A stretch of DNA of 64,000 nucleotides, from the NCBI GenBank assembly GCA_018713335.1, contig DVOW01000050.1:62001-126000 (forward strand), given 5' to 3'. The notes under the pieces were generated by a model. The model did not search any database, was not told the origin of the DNA, and was given only the letters and a program-made list of their open reading frames with translations. This stretch comes from Candidatus Merdivicinus intestinigallinarum. Its GTDB lineage: Bacteria; Bacillota; Clostridia; Oscillospirales; Ruminococcaceae. Shown piece after piece: positions 50,008 to 59,266 of this stretch. The position numbers and the translations under genes were made by a program. Each line of letters begins with the position of its first letter. Within the stretch, counting starts at the first letter, position 1.

Positions 50008-50771
50008 TCCACCTCCCGCAGACGGTTGACCGCCCGTTTGGCCAAAACGCCGGCCAAATGGCGGCGGTATTCCGCGCTGGCCCGCATATTGCTCCCAAAA
50101 GGCAGGGACTGGGCCTTTTCTATAATGGTTTCCATGGGGTTGGAGAGGGAAAGCCCCTCCACTGCCAGGGCCCGCATGGGCCGCCCGCCGATCACCAGCC
50201 GCAGGTTGCCTTCTAAGGAAGACGCGGCGCAGGTCAGGACGGGGATGTCCGTTTCGGTGTTGCGGAAGCTCTCGTAAACCGCTTTCCGGCCGGTTTTGCG
50301 GACAATGACCCGGGCCAAGATGTCCCGGTCATAGGGCATAGCGGCGTACTGGGCCAGAGGCATGACCCCGGCCCCGGCCAGCTCCACGTCGCAATCCAGG
50401 GCCAAGAGCCAGGTGAGGACGTCCGAGAACCCGAACCGGGAATAAAGGCTGCCGCCTAATGTGGCGCAGTTCCGGAACTGCACCCCTACAATGTGCCGCG
50501 TCATGTCGGCAAAGCCGGAGCCGAACGCCTCTTTCAGGCGCGCGTCCGTTTCCAGCTGGCGCAAAGTCACCATGGCCCCCAAAACAAAGGACTCCCCGGT
50601 TTCTTCAATGGTGTCCAGCCCCAGGCCGGACAGGTCGATTAAAGCGCCGATGCGTCGTTTGCCCATTTTCATCCAGCACCCGCCGCCCAAAACGGCGCTG
50701 CTTTTCTTTTGGTTCAGGGCATAGGCTTCCTCCAAAGAGGCGGCCTTTACATATTGCTGTGCTGTAAACAA
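50004..50771 (-). CDS. xanthine dehydrogenase-family FAD-binding subunit
   Basis: AVLGGGCWMKMGKRRIGALIDLSGLGLD; VQFRNCATLGGSLYSRFGFSDVLTWLLALD; TTG start directly after the ABC ATPase stop. Confidence 0.9.
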   Translation of the reverse strand: MFTAQQYVKAASLEEAYALNQKKSSAVLGGGCWMKMGKRRIGALIDLSGLGLDTIEETGESFVLGAMVTLRQLETDARLKEAFGSGFADMTRHIVGVQFRNCATLGGSLYSRFGFSDVLTWLLALDCDVELAGAGVMPLAQYAAMPYDRDILARVIVRKTGRKAVYESFRNTETDIPVLTCAASSLEGNLRLVIGGRPMRALAVEGLSLSNPMETIIEKAQSLPFGSNMRASAEYRRHLAGVLAKRAVNRLREVE

Positions 50772-50772
50772 G

Positions 50773-51546
50773 TTACAGCCTCCTTTCGTGTTTCCAGTAA
50801 AAATATCCGTCCGATGATAAGGTGAAATGTTCCCCGTAAAGGGGTTTGAGCGTTTGACAAAGGGCTTCCCCAAAGTCCGGCGAAGCCGGAACATAGATAG
50901 TTTGTCCTTCCACCAGAACCAATGCCCCGTCCCCGTAGCTGAAAGCCAGGTTGGGGTCGTGGACGCTTAACAGGGCCGCTTTTTGCTCCCGGCGCACCAG
51001 ATTTTGCAGGATTTGCAGAAAATCCTGCTGGCGTTTTACATCCAGGCTGGCCGTTGGCTCGTCCAACAGAAGGAGGGGGGCGTTCTGCACCAGGGATTGG
51101 GCCAGGGCCACCAACTGGCGCTCGCCGCCGCTTAGCCGGTCCATTGGTCGGTTGGCCAGATGGGGAATGCCCAAGGTTTCCATGGCAGACCGGGCCAGTT
51201 TGCGGTGGGTTTCGCCGGGGACTTCCCCCCATTTTAAGCAGGGCGCTGCCCCCAGCGTGGCATATTCCTCCGCCGTCATATCCGTGGGCCGGATATCCTG
51301 AGGGAGATAGCTTATCTGCCTGGCCCGTTCCCGGGGAGAAAGACGGGTGAGGGACCTGCCGTTCCAGGTGATTTCCCCGAAATCCGATGGGATCAGGCCG
51401 CAAATGGCCCGGATTAGGGTGGATTTTCCCGCGCCGTTTGGCCCCAAGAGGAAAAAAAGCCCGGTTTCCGGAAGGGTAAATGTCACGTTTTGCAAAATCT
51501 TCCGCCGGTTCAGTGAAACGGAAAGGTTTTGGACAGAAAGACTCAT
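50773..51546 (-). CDS. ABC transporter ATP-binding protein, FecE/BtuD-like
   Basis: LLGPNGAGKSTLIRAICGL, LSGGERQLVALAQSLVQNAPLLLLDEPTASLD. Confidence 0.93.
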   Translation of the reverse strand: MSLSVQNLSVSLNRRKILQNVTFTLPETGLFFLLGPNGAGKSTLIRAICGLIPSDFGEITWNGRSLTRLSPRERARQISYLPQDIRPTDMTAEEYATLGAAPCLKWGEVPGETHRKLARSAMETLGIPHLANRPMDRLSGGERQLVALAQSLVQNAPLLLLDEPTASLDVKRQQDFLQILQNLVRREQKAALLSVHDPNLAFSYGDGALVLVEGQTIYVPASPDFGEALCQTLKPLYGEHFTLSSDGYFYWKHERRL

Positions 51547-52535
51547 GATTCCCCACCGCCTTTCCGCCTGGCGGCCCGGATAAGCAGCCCGCACAGGAAC
51601 ACTGCCCCAAAGAGGGAAGTGAAGATGCTCACCGGGATTTCCACAGTGGACAAAGCCCGGGCACAGAGGTCGGCGGCCATTAACAGAATCCCGCCGGTAA
51701 AAAAGCAGGCACCCATGTTCTTTGCCATATCCCTGCCGCCCAAAAGCCGCAGGATGTGGGGGGCCAGCAGCCCGATCCAGCTGACCACCCCCGCCGCCGA
51801 AACCACCGCCGCCACCAAAACTGTGGCGCAGATGACCGCCAGGAGCCGAACCCGGGAGGGCTGAATCCCTAAGCTTTGGGCCTGGTCGTCCCCCAAGGAC
51901 AGGAGCTTTACCCGGAACCGCCCGCCGTACAATAACAGATGGGCGGGAATCACAAGGAGGGCTACGACGCTTACTTCATCCCAACCGCTGATGTTCTGGA
52001 AGCTGCCCATGAGCCAGTATTCAATGGAAGCCAGCTGTTTTTCCGGGTCCGCCAGGAATTTTAAGAGCATGAGAACCGCCGAGGAAATGCTGCCCACTAC
52101 AATGCCCGCCAAGACCATGCCCAACACCCGGTTATGGCGCACAAAGGAGGACAGAAACAGGGCGAAGGCCACTGTCAGGATACCGCAGGCAAAGGAGCAC
52201 AGGGGGAGCGTCCATCCCGGCAGGAACAGGAGGGCCAGCACTGCCCCCACGGAACAGCCGCTGGCAACCCCCAGCACATCCGGGGAAACCAAAGGGTTCG
52301 AGAAAACCGTCTGGAACACCATACCTGAAACGGCCAAGGCCCCGCCGCTTACAGCAGTCAGCATCACCCGGGGCAGGCGGATGTCCCAAAACACCCCCGC
52401 CGCCGTTTGAGAAGGGGGATTTCCTAATAAAATGCCGCCCATATCCGCCAAAGACAAGGAATACCGCCCAAGGCATGCCGAAAGGACGAGCATCCCCGCC
52501 CACAGGGCCAATGTGCCCCAAAAGCGTTTGTTCAA
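51543..52535 (-). CDS. FecCD/BtuC-family ABC transporter permease
   Basis: LPRVMLTAVSGGALAVSGMVFQTVFSNPLVSPDVLGVASG; VVSAAGVVSWIGLLAPHILRLLGG. Confidence 0.93.
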   Translation of the reverse strand: MNKRFWGTLALWAGMLVLSACLGRYSLSLADMGGILLGNPPSQTAAGVFWDIRLPRVMLTAVSGGALAVSGMVFQTVFSNPLVSPDVLGVASGCSVGAVLALLFLPGWTLPLCSFACGILTVAFALFLSSFVRHNRVLGMVLAGIVVGSISSAVLMLLKFLADPEKQLASIEYWLMGSFQNISGWDEVSVVALLVIPAHLLLYGGRFRVKLLSLGDDQAQSLGIQPSRVRLLAVICATVLVAAVVSAAGVVSWIGLLAPHILRLLGGRDMAKNMGACFFTGGILLMAADLCARALSTVEIPVSIFTSLFGAVFLCGLLIRAARRKGGGES

Positions 52536-52559
52536 TGCCCGTCCCTCCTTTATTTTGGA

Positions 52560-53633
52560 TCATTCAGCCGTGTATTCCATGCCGAAATAGGTTTCATAAA
52601 ATTCCGATGCGGCGGTTTCCACTTCCTCCGCCGTCACCACATCCGGGTGCAGCTGGTTGGCAAGCCACAAAATGCCCAGCACGCTGGAGGCGGTGGGGTA
52701 GTCCCAGGCCTCTATTTCGCCGGGGAAAATCATAACACTCTCGTCCGCATCCTGAACGGCGGAAAGGCTTGCAAAACGTTCATCCGCCAGAAATTCGTCC
52801 CGGGTGTAGTCGCTGTAGGACACCAAGAAGATCTTGTCCGGGTCCCAGCTTACCAGCTCTTCCGCGGTAATGTCCGCCCACTGGGCGCTGTCCATGGACG
52901 CCGCGGCATTGACGCCGCCGGCCATTTCGATCAAATCGTTCTGGTACATGCCGGAACCGGCGGTGCGGAGCATATCGCTGCCGGCAATATAAACGGTGGG
53001 TTTGTCTTCCAAATTGGCGGTACGGGCGGAAACATCCTCCATGACCTCATGGTAATAGGAAACAAGCTGCCCGGCCTTTTCCGCACAGCCAGTGGCCAGG
53101 CCCAGCATTTCCACGGTTTCCAAGAAGGTGGGCATAGTTTCCGGATCAATGACGGCCACGGGGATATTCAGCGCCTCAAACTGCTCCACGGAGTCCTTTA
53201 ATTTCAAGGGGAGGACCACCAGGTCCGGCTCCAAAGCAGCGGTTTCCTCCACATTGACCCCTTTGCCGGAGCCTACGGCGGGAAGCTTTAACAGTTCCGG
53301 GAAAGCTTCGGTGTAAAGGGGGCGGGTCTCCGCCTTCATTTCAATGCCCACCAGCTTGTCCTCCGCGCCGATGGCGGCCAGAAGGGAGGTGGACAGGTAA
53401 TACACGGAAACCACCTTTTCCGCAGGCTTTTCTAAGGTTACGGTCCGGCCGGCGTGGTCGGTGAAGGTAATGAGGGAGGTTTCCTCCGCTTTGCTTTCCT
53501 CGGAGGGTTCCGCGGGGGCTTCGGAGGATACGGCGGCGGTCGAGGAAGAAGTTTCCGTCTGGGCGCACCCGGCCAAGGCCGAAAGGGCCAGCAGGGAAGC
53601 TAAGGTCAGGGAGAGGAACTTTTGCAGTTTCAT
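52560..53633 (-). CDS. FecB/BtuF-type ABC substrate-binding lipoprotein
   Basis: Signal peptide with lipobox LSALAGC; ITFTDHAGRTVTLEKPAEKVVSVYYLSTSLLAAIGAEDKLVGI. Confidence 0.92.
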   Translation of the reverse strand: MKLQKFLSLTLASLLALSALAGCAQTETSSSTAAVSSEAPAEPSEESKAEETSLITFTDHAGRTVTLEKPAEKVVSVYYLSTSLLAAIGAEDKLVGIEMKAETRPLYTEAFPELLKLPAVGSGKGVNVEETAALEPDLVVLPLKLKDSVEQFEALNIPVAVIDPETMPTFLETVEMLGLATGCAEKAGQLVSYYHEVMEDVSARTANLEDKPTVYIAGSDMLRTAGSGMYQNDLIEMAGGVNAAASMDSAQWADITAEELVSWDPDKIFLVSYSDYTRDEFLADERFASLSAVQDADESVMIFPGEIEAWDYPTASSVLGILWLANQLHPDVVTAEEVETAASEFYETYFGMEYTAE

Positions 53634-53766
53634 CGAATCAATCCTTTCTTTTATTGTAGCAAAAATACTTTGCCTTGTCGATAGGGAGAACGGACGGGTT
53701 TTAGGTGGAAAAAGGGCCGCCTGCAACGCACCGGCATTACAGACAGCCCCGGAAATCCTGTCGGAA

Positions 53767-55071
53767 TTATTCTTTGTCTTTGGGAAGGATCAAATTCATC
53801 ACCGTCGCGATGACGAAGGTCATGATGATGCCGTTCTGGGCGAAAATCTGGCCCACCCAGGCGGGCATCTGGTCCAGCGCGCTGGGAACCATGCCGATTC
53901 CTACGCCCAGGCCTAAAGCCAGGGCCACGATCATGCCGTTGCGGCCGTTTAATTTTTCCCGCTGCAAGGACTGCATGCCGCTGACCAGGATCATGGCGAA
54001 CATGATGACGGCGGCGCCGCCCAGCACCGACTGGGGCATGGCGGAGAAGATGGCCGACAATTTGGGAATGAAGCCGCAGAGGAGTAAGAACACGGCCCCG
54101 GTCATGATGCAGAATCGGTTCACCACCTTGGTGACAGTGACCAGGCCCACGTTCTGGCTGAAGGAGGTGTTGGGCAGGACGCCGAAGAGGGCGGCCAGCA
54201 AGCTGCCCACGCCGTCGGCGATGACGCCGCCGGAAAGCTCCTCATTGGTGGGCTCCCGGTCTAAGCCGCCGTTGGTGATGCCGGAAATGTCGCCCACCGT
54301 TTCCACGGCGGTGGCCACGAACATAATGGCCATGGCGATCATGGCCTGCCAGTGAAATTCCATCCGCATATCCAGAAGGAAAATGGGCTTGGGCAGGCTG
54401 AACCAGGCGGCGTCCGCAATGGGCTGGAAGTCCACCATGCCCAAGGCGATGGCAACCAGGTAGCCTACGACAATGCCGATTAAAATAGCGGAAACGCTTA
54501 AGAAGCCTTTGGTGAATTGCTTCAGCACCACAATGACCACTACCACAATGAGGCCCACCAGCAGATGCTTCCAGTGGCCGAAGTCCGGCGCGCCGGAGCC
54601 GCCGGCGAAATAGTTAATGCCAACGGGCAGCAGGGACAGGCCGATGGACATGATGACCAGGCTGGTGACAACGGGGGGGAACAGCTTTTTCAGGGGTTTG
54701 ATGAAGAAGCCCAGGATGATTTCCAGAATGGCGCCGGTTAAGGACGCGCCGATAATGGCGCCGTAGCCGAAATTGCTGCCGATGGATTTGCAGGTGCCGA
54801 TAAATCCGGAGCTGGTGCCCATGACCACCGGCAGGCGGCAGCCCACCTTCCAGATGGGATACAGCTGAATTAAAGTGACCACACCGGCGATGAACATGGA
54901 ATTTTGGATCAATGTGGTTTTGAGCCCAACGTCCATGTTCAGCATCCCGCAGATGATCAGCAGAGGGGACACGTTTCCCAAAAACATGGCCAGGACATGC
55001 TGGATGCCCAGGGGGATGGCCCGGGAAAGGGGGACCCGCCCGTCCAGGCGGTAAACGTTTTGTACTGACAT
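53767..55071 (-). CDS. NCS2 family xanthine/purine permease
   Basis: AIPLGIQHVLAMFLGNVSPLLII..., VETVGDISGITNGGLDREPT, GVLPNTSFSQNVGLVTVTKVVNR. Confidence 0.92.
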   Translation of the reverse strand: MSVQNVYRLDGRVPLSRAIPLGIQHVLAMFLGNVSPLLIICGMLNMDVGLKTTLIQNSMFIAGVVTLIQLYPIWKVGCRLPVVMGTSSGFIGTCKSIGSNFGYGAIIGASLTGAILEIILGFFIKPLKKLFPPVVTSLVIMSIGLSLLPVGINYFAGGSGAPDFGHWKHLLVGLIVVVVIVVLKQFTKGFLSVSAILIGIVVGYLVAIALGMVDFQPIADAAWFSLPKPIFLLDMRMEFHWQAMIAMAIMFVATAVETVGDISGITNGGLDREPTNEELSGGVIADGVGSLLAALFGVLPNTSFSQNVGLVTVTKVVNRFCIMTGAVFLLLCGFIPKLSAIFSAMPQSVLGGAAVIMFAMILVSGMQSLQREKLNGRNGMIVALALGLGVGIGMVPSALDQMPAWVGQIFAQNGIIMTFVIATVMNLILPKDKE

Positions 55072-55135
55072 AAAAAATCTCCTTACCGTTTTTTGCGCGC
55101 TGCCAGCAGGGCTTTTGTTCCCGCGGCCGGTGAGG

Positions 55136-55182
55136 ATGACAAAACAAAACGCCTGCCCCGGGGTAACTCGTGGATGGCGTTT
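55136..55182 (-). terminator. Intrinsic terminator of the purine riboswitch expression platform
   Basis: Minus strand AAACGCC...(TACCCCGGGGCA)...GGCGTTT followed by TGTTTTG. Confidence 0.65.
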
Positions 55183-55194
55183 GATTTCCTTGGC

Positions 55195-55258
55195 GCGTAG
55201 TCTTCCGGATTCGGCCGGAAGGTAGAAACAATCAGCCCATTTTGCTGAAAATATACGC
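55195..55258 (-). ncRNA. Purine riboswitch aptamer, guanine/xanthine-side (C74) type
   Basis: Minus strand GCGTA-TATTTT-CAGC-AAAATGG-GCTG-ATTGTTTCTACC-TTCCGG-CCGAAT-CCGGAA-GAC-TACGC; conserved GTTTCTACC core, P1/P2/P3 and kissing GG/CC. Confidence 0.9.
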
Positions 55259-55390
55259 TCTGTTTATCTTTAGTTTACCATATTTCGGCCCGGTTCGCCA
55301 GCCTTTTTCAAAAAATCCATGAAACCGACAAAATCTGTTCAAATCTTTTCAAAAAGGACGTGCAGAACATAGGAAAATCCCGCTTTCCGG

Positions 55391-55419
55391 TTGCCAGCCC
55401 ATGGGAAAAATGATATAAT
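55391..55419 (+). promoter_or_regulatory. sigma70-type promoter for xpt
   Basis: TTGCCA - 17 bp - TATAAT. Confidence 0.75.
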
Positions 55420-55501
55420 GAAAGATAATTTTACTAGAAGCATTTGCGTTTTGCCGAGAAAACGCGCGGAGATAAAATTTTAAAAAAGGAGTCGGCGGAT
55501 T

Positions 55502-56080
55502 ATGGAACTGTTGAAACAGCGGATCTTACAGGATGGAAAGGTGAAGGAGGGCGGCGTTTTGAAGGTGGACAGCTTTTTGAACCACCGGATGGATATTTCC
55601 CTTTTGCAGGAAATCGGCAAGGAGTTCCGACGGCGGTTCCCCCAGCCGGAAATCAACAAGATCCTGACCATCGAGGCCTCCGGCATCGGCATCGCCGCCA
55701 TTACGGCCCAGTATTTCAATAACGCCGATGTGGTGTTCGCCAAGAAAACCAAGTCCAAGAACCTGGACGGGGAGCTTTACACGGTGCCGGTGCGCTCCTA
55801 CACCCGGGGCGAGCTTTTTGAGGTGCAGGTGGCCAAGCGTTATTTAGACGAAAACGACTGCGTTCTGGTCATCGACGACTTTTTGGCCCACGGCCAGGCT
55901 CTAAAGGGGCTCATGGAAATCGTCCGCCAGTCCGGCGCGAAGCTGGCGGGCTGCGGCATTGTCATCGAGAAGGGCTTCCAAAGCGGCGGGGAGCACCTGC
56001 GGGAGCAGGGCGTGAACCTCCAGTCCTTGGCCATTGTGGATTCTATTGAGGACGGGGTCATCACCTTCCGGAAAGATTGA
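55502..56080 (+). CDS. xpt: xanthine phosphoribosyltransferase
   Basis: LLKQRILQDGKVKEGGVLKVDSFLNHRMDISLLQEIGKEF; VLVIDDFLAHGQALKGL; GIVIEKGFQSGG. Confidence 0.95.
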   Translation: MELLKQRILQDGKVKEGGVLKVDSFLNHRMDISLLQEIGKEFRRRFPQPEINKILTIEASGIGIAAITAQYFNNADVVFAKKTKSKNLDGELYTVPVRSYTRGELFEVQVAKRYLDENDCVLVIDDFLAHGQALKGLMEIVRQSGAKLAGCGIVIEKGFQSGGEHLREQGVNLQSLAIVDSIEDGVITFRKD

Positions 56081-56139
56081 GATTTTCCGGACGCAATTTG
56101 TTCAAAAAGCGGAAATATCCGTCCTTTGTGGAAATACAC

Positions 56140-56168
56140 TTGACTTTAAGTGGAAAATATGGTAGAGT
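56140..56168 (+). promoter_or_regulatory. promoter for glycine-riboswitch transcript
   Basis: TTGACT - 17 bp - TAGAGT. Confidence 0.55.
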
Positions 56169-56201
56169 ATTTTCCAGAACAACTGAATCAGGACAAATGA
56201 T

Positions 56202-56364
56202 GTTTGTAGGAAAAAGCGTGAGCTTGCCGAAGGAGTAACACTCTCAGGCGCCCGGATGCCGGGTGAGGACTATAAACGGATGCGGCTCTGGAGAACCCCG
56301 TTTCATCGGGTGCCGAAGGTGCAAGGCGGCAAAACCGCTAATCTCTCAGGCAAAAGGACGGAGC
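56202..56364 (+). ncRNA. Tandem glycine riboswitch (two aptamers 56202-56277 and 56285-56364)
   Basis: P1 GTTTGTAG/CTATAAAC and GCTCTG/CGGAGC; GCCGAAGGAGTAACACTCTCAGGC and GTGCCGAAGGTGCAAG...CTCTCAGGCAAAAGGACGGAG signatures; upstream of AgcS. Confidence 0.93.
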
Positions 56365-56415
56365 AGAAAAGACGGAAGCTGCCGGCATTTCGCCGGTTTA
56401 CCGCTGTTTTTCAGA

Positions 56416-56451
56416 GCCGGATGAGCCTTTCTTTGGTTTATCCGGCTTTTT
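56416..56451 (+). terminator. Intrinsic terminator of glycine riboswitch
   Basis: GCCGGAT...ATCCGGC + TTTTTC. Confidence 0.8.
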
Positions 56452-56501
56452 CATTGCCCGGCCCCTGATTTGGAAAACAAAACAGGAAAGGGAATCGAAG
56501 T

Positions 56502-57914
56502 ATGCAGCAGTTTACGGAAATCATCCAAGCCATCAGCGACTTTTTCTGGAACAACATCCTCTTGTTCCTCCTTTGCGGCACCGGCATTTATTTCACCATC
56601 CGGCTGAAATTCGTCCAGGTGCGGAAATTCGGGGCCGGGTTCAAGCGGGTATTCGGCGGGTTCAGCCTCCGGGGCAAAAAGGCCGACCATCGGGGCATGA
56701 GCTCCTTCCAGGCCCTGACCACCGCCATTGCCGCCCAGGTGGGCACCGGCAATATCACCGGCTGCGCCACGGCGTTGGCCTCCGGCGGGCCGGGAGCCAT
56801 TTTCTGGATGTGGGTCAGCGCCTTTTTCGGCATGGCCACCATTTACGGCGAGGCGCTGCTGGCCCAGAAATTCCGGAAGGTGAAAGACGGCCAGATTACC
56901 GGCGGCCCCATTTACTACATCCGGGCGGCTTTCCGGGGCAAATTCGGCAAAATCTTGGCGGGCTTCTTTTCCATCGCCATTATCCTGGCTTTGGGCTTTA
57001 TGGGCAACATGGTCCAGTCCAACTCCATCGGAACCGCCTTCCAGAACGCCTTCGGCATCCCGCCTCTGGTGGTGGGCGTATTCGTGGCGGCAATCGCCGG
57101 GTTTATTTTCCTGGGGGGCGTCAAGCGGCTGGCCTCCGTCACGGAAAAGCTGGTGCCCGTTATGGCGGCCTTTTACATCGTCGGCTGCTTGGTCATTTTA
57201 GTCATCAACCACGACATGGTGCTGACGGCTTTCCAGCAGATCTTCGTGCTGGCCTTCAAGCCCCAGGCCATCGCAGGCGGCGTGGCCGGCGTCACGGTCA
57301 AGGAGGCCATGCGCTACGGCGTGGCCAGAGGTCTTTTCTCCAATGAGGCCGGTATGGGCAGCACGCCCCACGCCCACGCTCTGGCCAAGGTGAAAAAGCC
57401 GGAGGAGCAGGGGGAAATCGCTATGATCGGCGTCTTTATCGACACCTTTGTGGTGCTGACCCTGACCGCCCTGGTGATCCTCACCTCCGAGATGCTTTCC
57501 TCCGGCGAAACCGGCACCACCCTGGCTCAGATGGCCTTTAACGAGGCCTTCGGCTCCTTCGGCAACATCTTTGTGGCCATCTGCATGCTGTTCTTCGCCT
57601 TTTCCACCATTATCGGCTGGTACTTTTTCGGGGAGGTCAACGTCCGGGCCATGTTCGGTAAAAAGGCCATCCCGGTGTACAGCGCCATCGTCATTGTGTT
57701 CGTGCTGGTGGGTTCGGCGCTGAAGGTGGATCTGGTGTGGAACCTGTCCGACCTGTTCAACGGCCTCATGGTCATTCCCAACCTCATCGCCCTCCTGGCC
57801 CTGTCCGGGCTGGTGGTGCGGATCTCCAAGGGGATCAAAGGGAAAAAGGACGACCAACGGTTCCCGGACGACCCGGAAGTTCAGAAGCTCATGGCGGAAG
57901 AATCGGAAAAATAA
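56502..57914 (+). CDS. alanine/glycine:cation symporter (AgcS family)
   Basis: FKRVFGGFSLRGKKADHRGMSSFQALTTAIAAQVGTGNITGCATALASGGPGAIFWMW; downstream of glycine riboswitch. Confidence 0.94.
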   Translation: MQQFTEIIQAISDFFWNNILLFLLCGTGIYFTIRLKFVQVRKFGAGFKRVFGGFSLRGKKADHRGMSSFQALTTAIAAQVGTGNITGCATALASGGPGAIFWMWVSAFFGMATIYGEALLAQKFRKVKDGQITGGPIYYIRAAFRGKFGKILAGFFSIAIILALGFMGNMVQSNSIGTAFQNAFGIPPLVVGVFVAAIAGFIFLGGVKRLASVTEKLVPVMAAFYIVGCLVILVINHDMVLTAFQQIFVLAFKPQAIAGGVAGVTVKEAMRYGVARGLFSNEAGMGSTPHAHALAKVKKPEEQGEIAMIGVFIDTFVVLTLTALVILTSEMLSSGETGTTLAQMAFNEAFGSFGNIFVAICMLFFAFSTIIGWYFFGEVNVRAMFGKKAIPVYSAIVIVFVLVGSALKVDLVWNLSDLFNGLMVIPNLIALLALSGLVVRISKGIKGKKDDQRFPDDPEVQKLMAEESEK

Positions 57915-57919
57915 AAACG

Positions 57920-57954
57920 CAGGGACATCCAAAGGGGGTGTCCCTGTTTCTTTT
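57920..57954 (+). terminator. Rho-independent terminator after AgcS gene
   Basis: CAGGGACA...TGTCCCTG + TTTCTTTT. Confidence 0.8.
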
Positions 57955-59266
57955 ACTGGTTTTGCAGGGCCGCAATCAATGCGGGCGGGTCGATGAGGTT
58001 ATAAAGGGTGTATTCCTTTCCGAATCCGTCGGTGTAGGGGATGTCGGAAGAAGTTTCCATGGCCAGCGTGTAAAATTCCTCCGGGGTGATGTCCGGCTTC
58101 ACCTGCTTAGCCAGGGCGTAAACGCCGGCCAGATAAGGCGTTGCCCAGCTTAAGCCGCCGTTCACGTAGTTTACATAATCCTCTGTGCCGGTGGGGGAAG
58201 CGGTGGCCCGGAAATCCATGGGAACCATCAGAAATTCTTGGAAGTCACTTGGAGAACGCTCATAGTCATCTGCGAAAAATGTCCCCGGCCGGTAGGCGGA
58301 ACGGTCGTCCGGGTTGGATAGTGGATCGCGGGAGGTACCCATAAAATCCATAGAATAGTTTTCTTTTATAGCAACGGTAACGACAAAAATGCCTTCCTCT
58401 TTTGCACGGTCAATTAAAGATTCCATTTCGGCGGCGCCGGGTAAATCAGACGTCCAGCCCCGGGAAATGGTAATGACGTCCAGCTTGTCCTCCTCCGGAA
58501 GAAGTTCGTTCAGGTCCAGCAAATAGGTCAATCCTTCAATGAAGGGAGCCATATTTTCTCCTGATTTGCCAAAATCATGAGAAACATAGTAAAGATTGGC
58601 TTCGGGGGCCACGCCTACAGTGCCGCCCAGGGCGATGGAAGCCACACCAGGGCCATGCATGGAGGCACATAATTCATAATCCAATGTATTGAGCTCTTTG
58701 TACATTTTCAGACGATCTTTGTACTCCACATGGCCGGTGAGAAGCGGCTGGTCCACGATGCCGATATTGATCCCTTTGCCGGTGATGCCCTGTTCGTGGA
58801 GGGAACGGACGCCTAGGCCGGGGTTGCGGTTCCGGTCCATGATCTGCTGGGGATCGAAGCCCTCGGGCAGGCTGTCCGGCCAGACGGTTTTGCTGTCAAA
58901 CTGGGTGTAAAGCAGCTTGTCCATGCTGTTTGAAAGATTTTCGCCGGAAAGGTCGCAGCAGCGGGCGTCGGGAAATTCCGCGGAAAGGTCAAATTCAATC
59001 ATATCAGAAAAATCCGCGACAGAGGTGCTTTCGTCCATGGCCAGCTGGCCGCCGGGGAGGAGCTCCTCCTCCGTAAAGGTATAGGACAACGGGATATTTT
59101 CTTCCGGCTCGCTGGGCTCGGCGGAAGAAGCTGTACTGCTTTCTTCTATGGATCCTTCCGGCAGAGAGGATCCTAGGGCGCTGGATTCCGCCGGCCCCGA
59201 GGGTTCCGGGTTCCCGCCGCAGGCCGACAGGGCCAGCAGGCAGACGCACAGCAGAAGGGGCGGCAT
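57953..59266 (-). CDS. S8 subtilisin-like lipoprotein
   Basis: Lipobox LALSACGG; Ser/Glu/Pro-rich linker; GINIGIVDQ (Asp), MHGPGVASIALG (His), GGLSWATPYLAGVYAL (Ser) motifs. Confidence 0.8.
   Translation of the reverse strand: MPPLLLCVCLLALSACGGNPEPSGPAESSALGSSLPEGSIEESSTASSAEPSEPEENIPLSYTFTEEELLPGGQLAMDESTSVADFSDMIEFDLSAEFPDARCCDLSGENLSNSMDKLLYTQFDSKTVWPDSLPEGFDPQQIMDRNRNPGLGVRSLHEQGITGKGINIGIVDQPLLTGHVEYKDRLKMYKELNTLDYELCASMHGPGVASIALGGTVGVAPEANLYYVSHDFGKSGENMAPFIEGLTYLLDLNELLPEEDKLDVITISRGWTSDLPGAAEMESLIDRAKEEGIFVVTVAIKENYSMDFMGTSRDPLSNPDDRSAYRPGTFFADDYERSPSDFQEFLMVPMDFRATASPTGTEDYVNYVNGGLSWATPYLAGVYALAKQVKPDITPEEFYTLAMETSSDIPYTDGFGKEYTLYNLIDPPALIAALQNQ

Noticed and set aside
56256-56468. 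70-aa ORF in plus strand
   Set aside because: Lies in the glycine riboswitch and its terminator.
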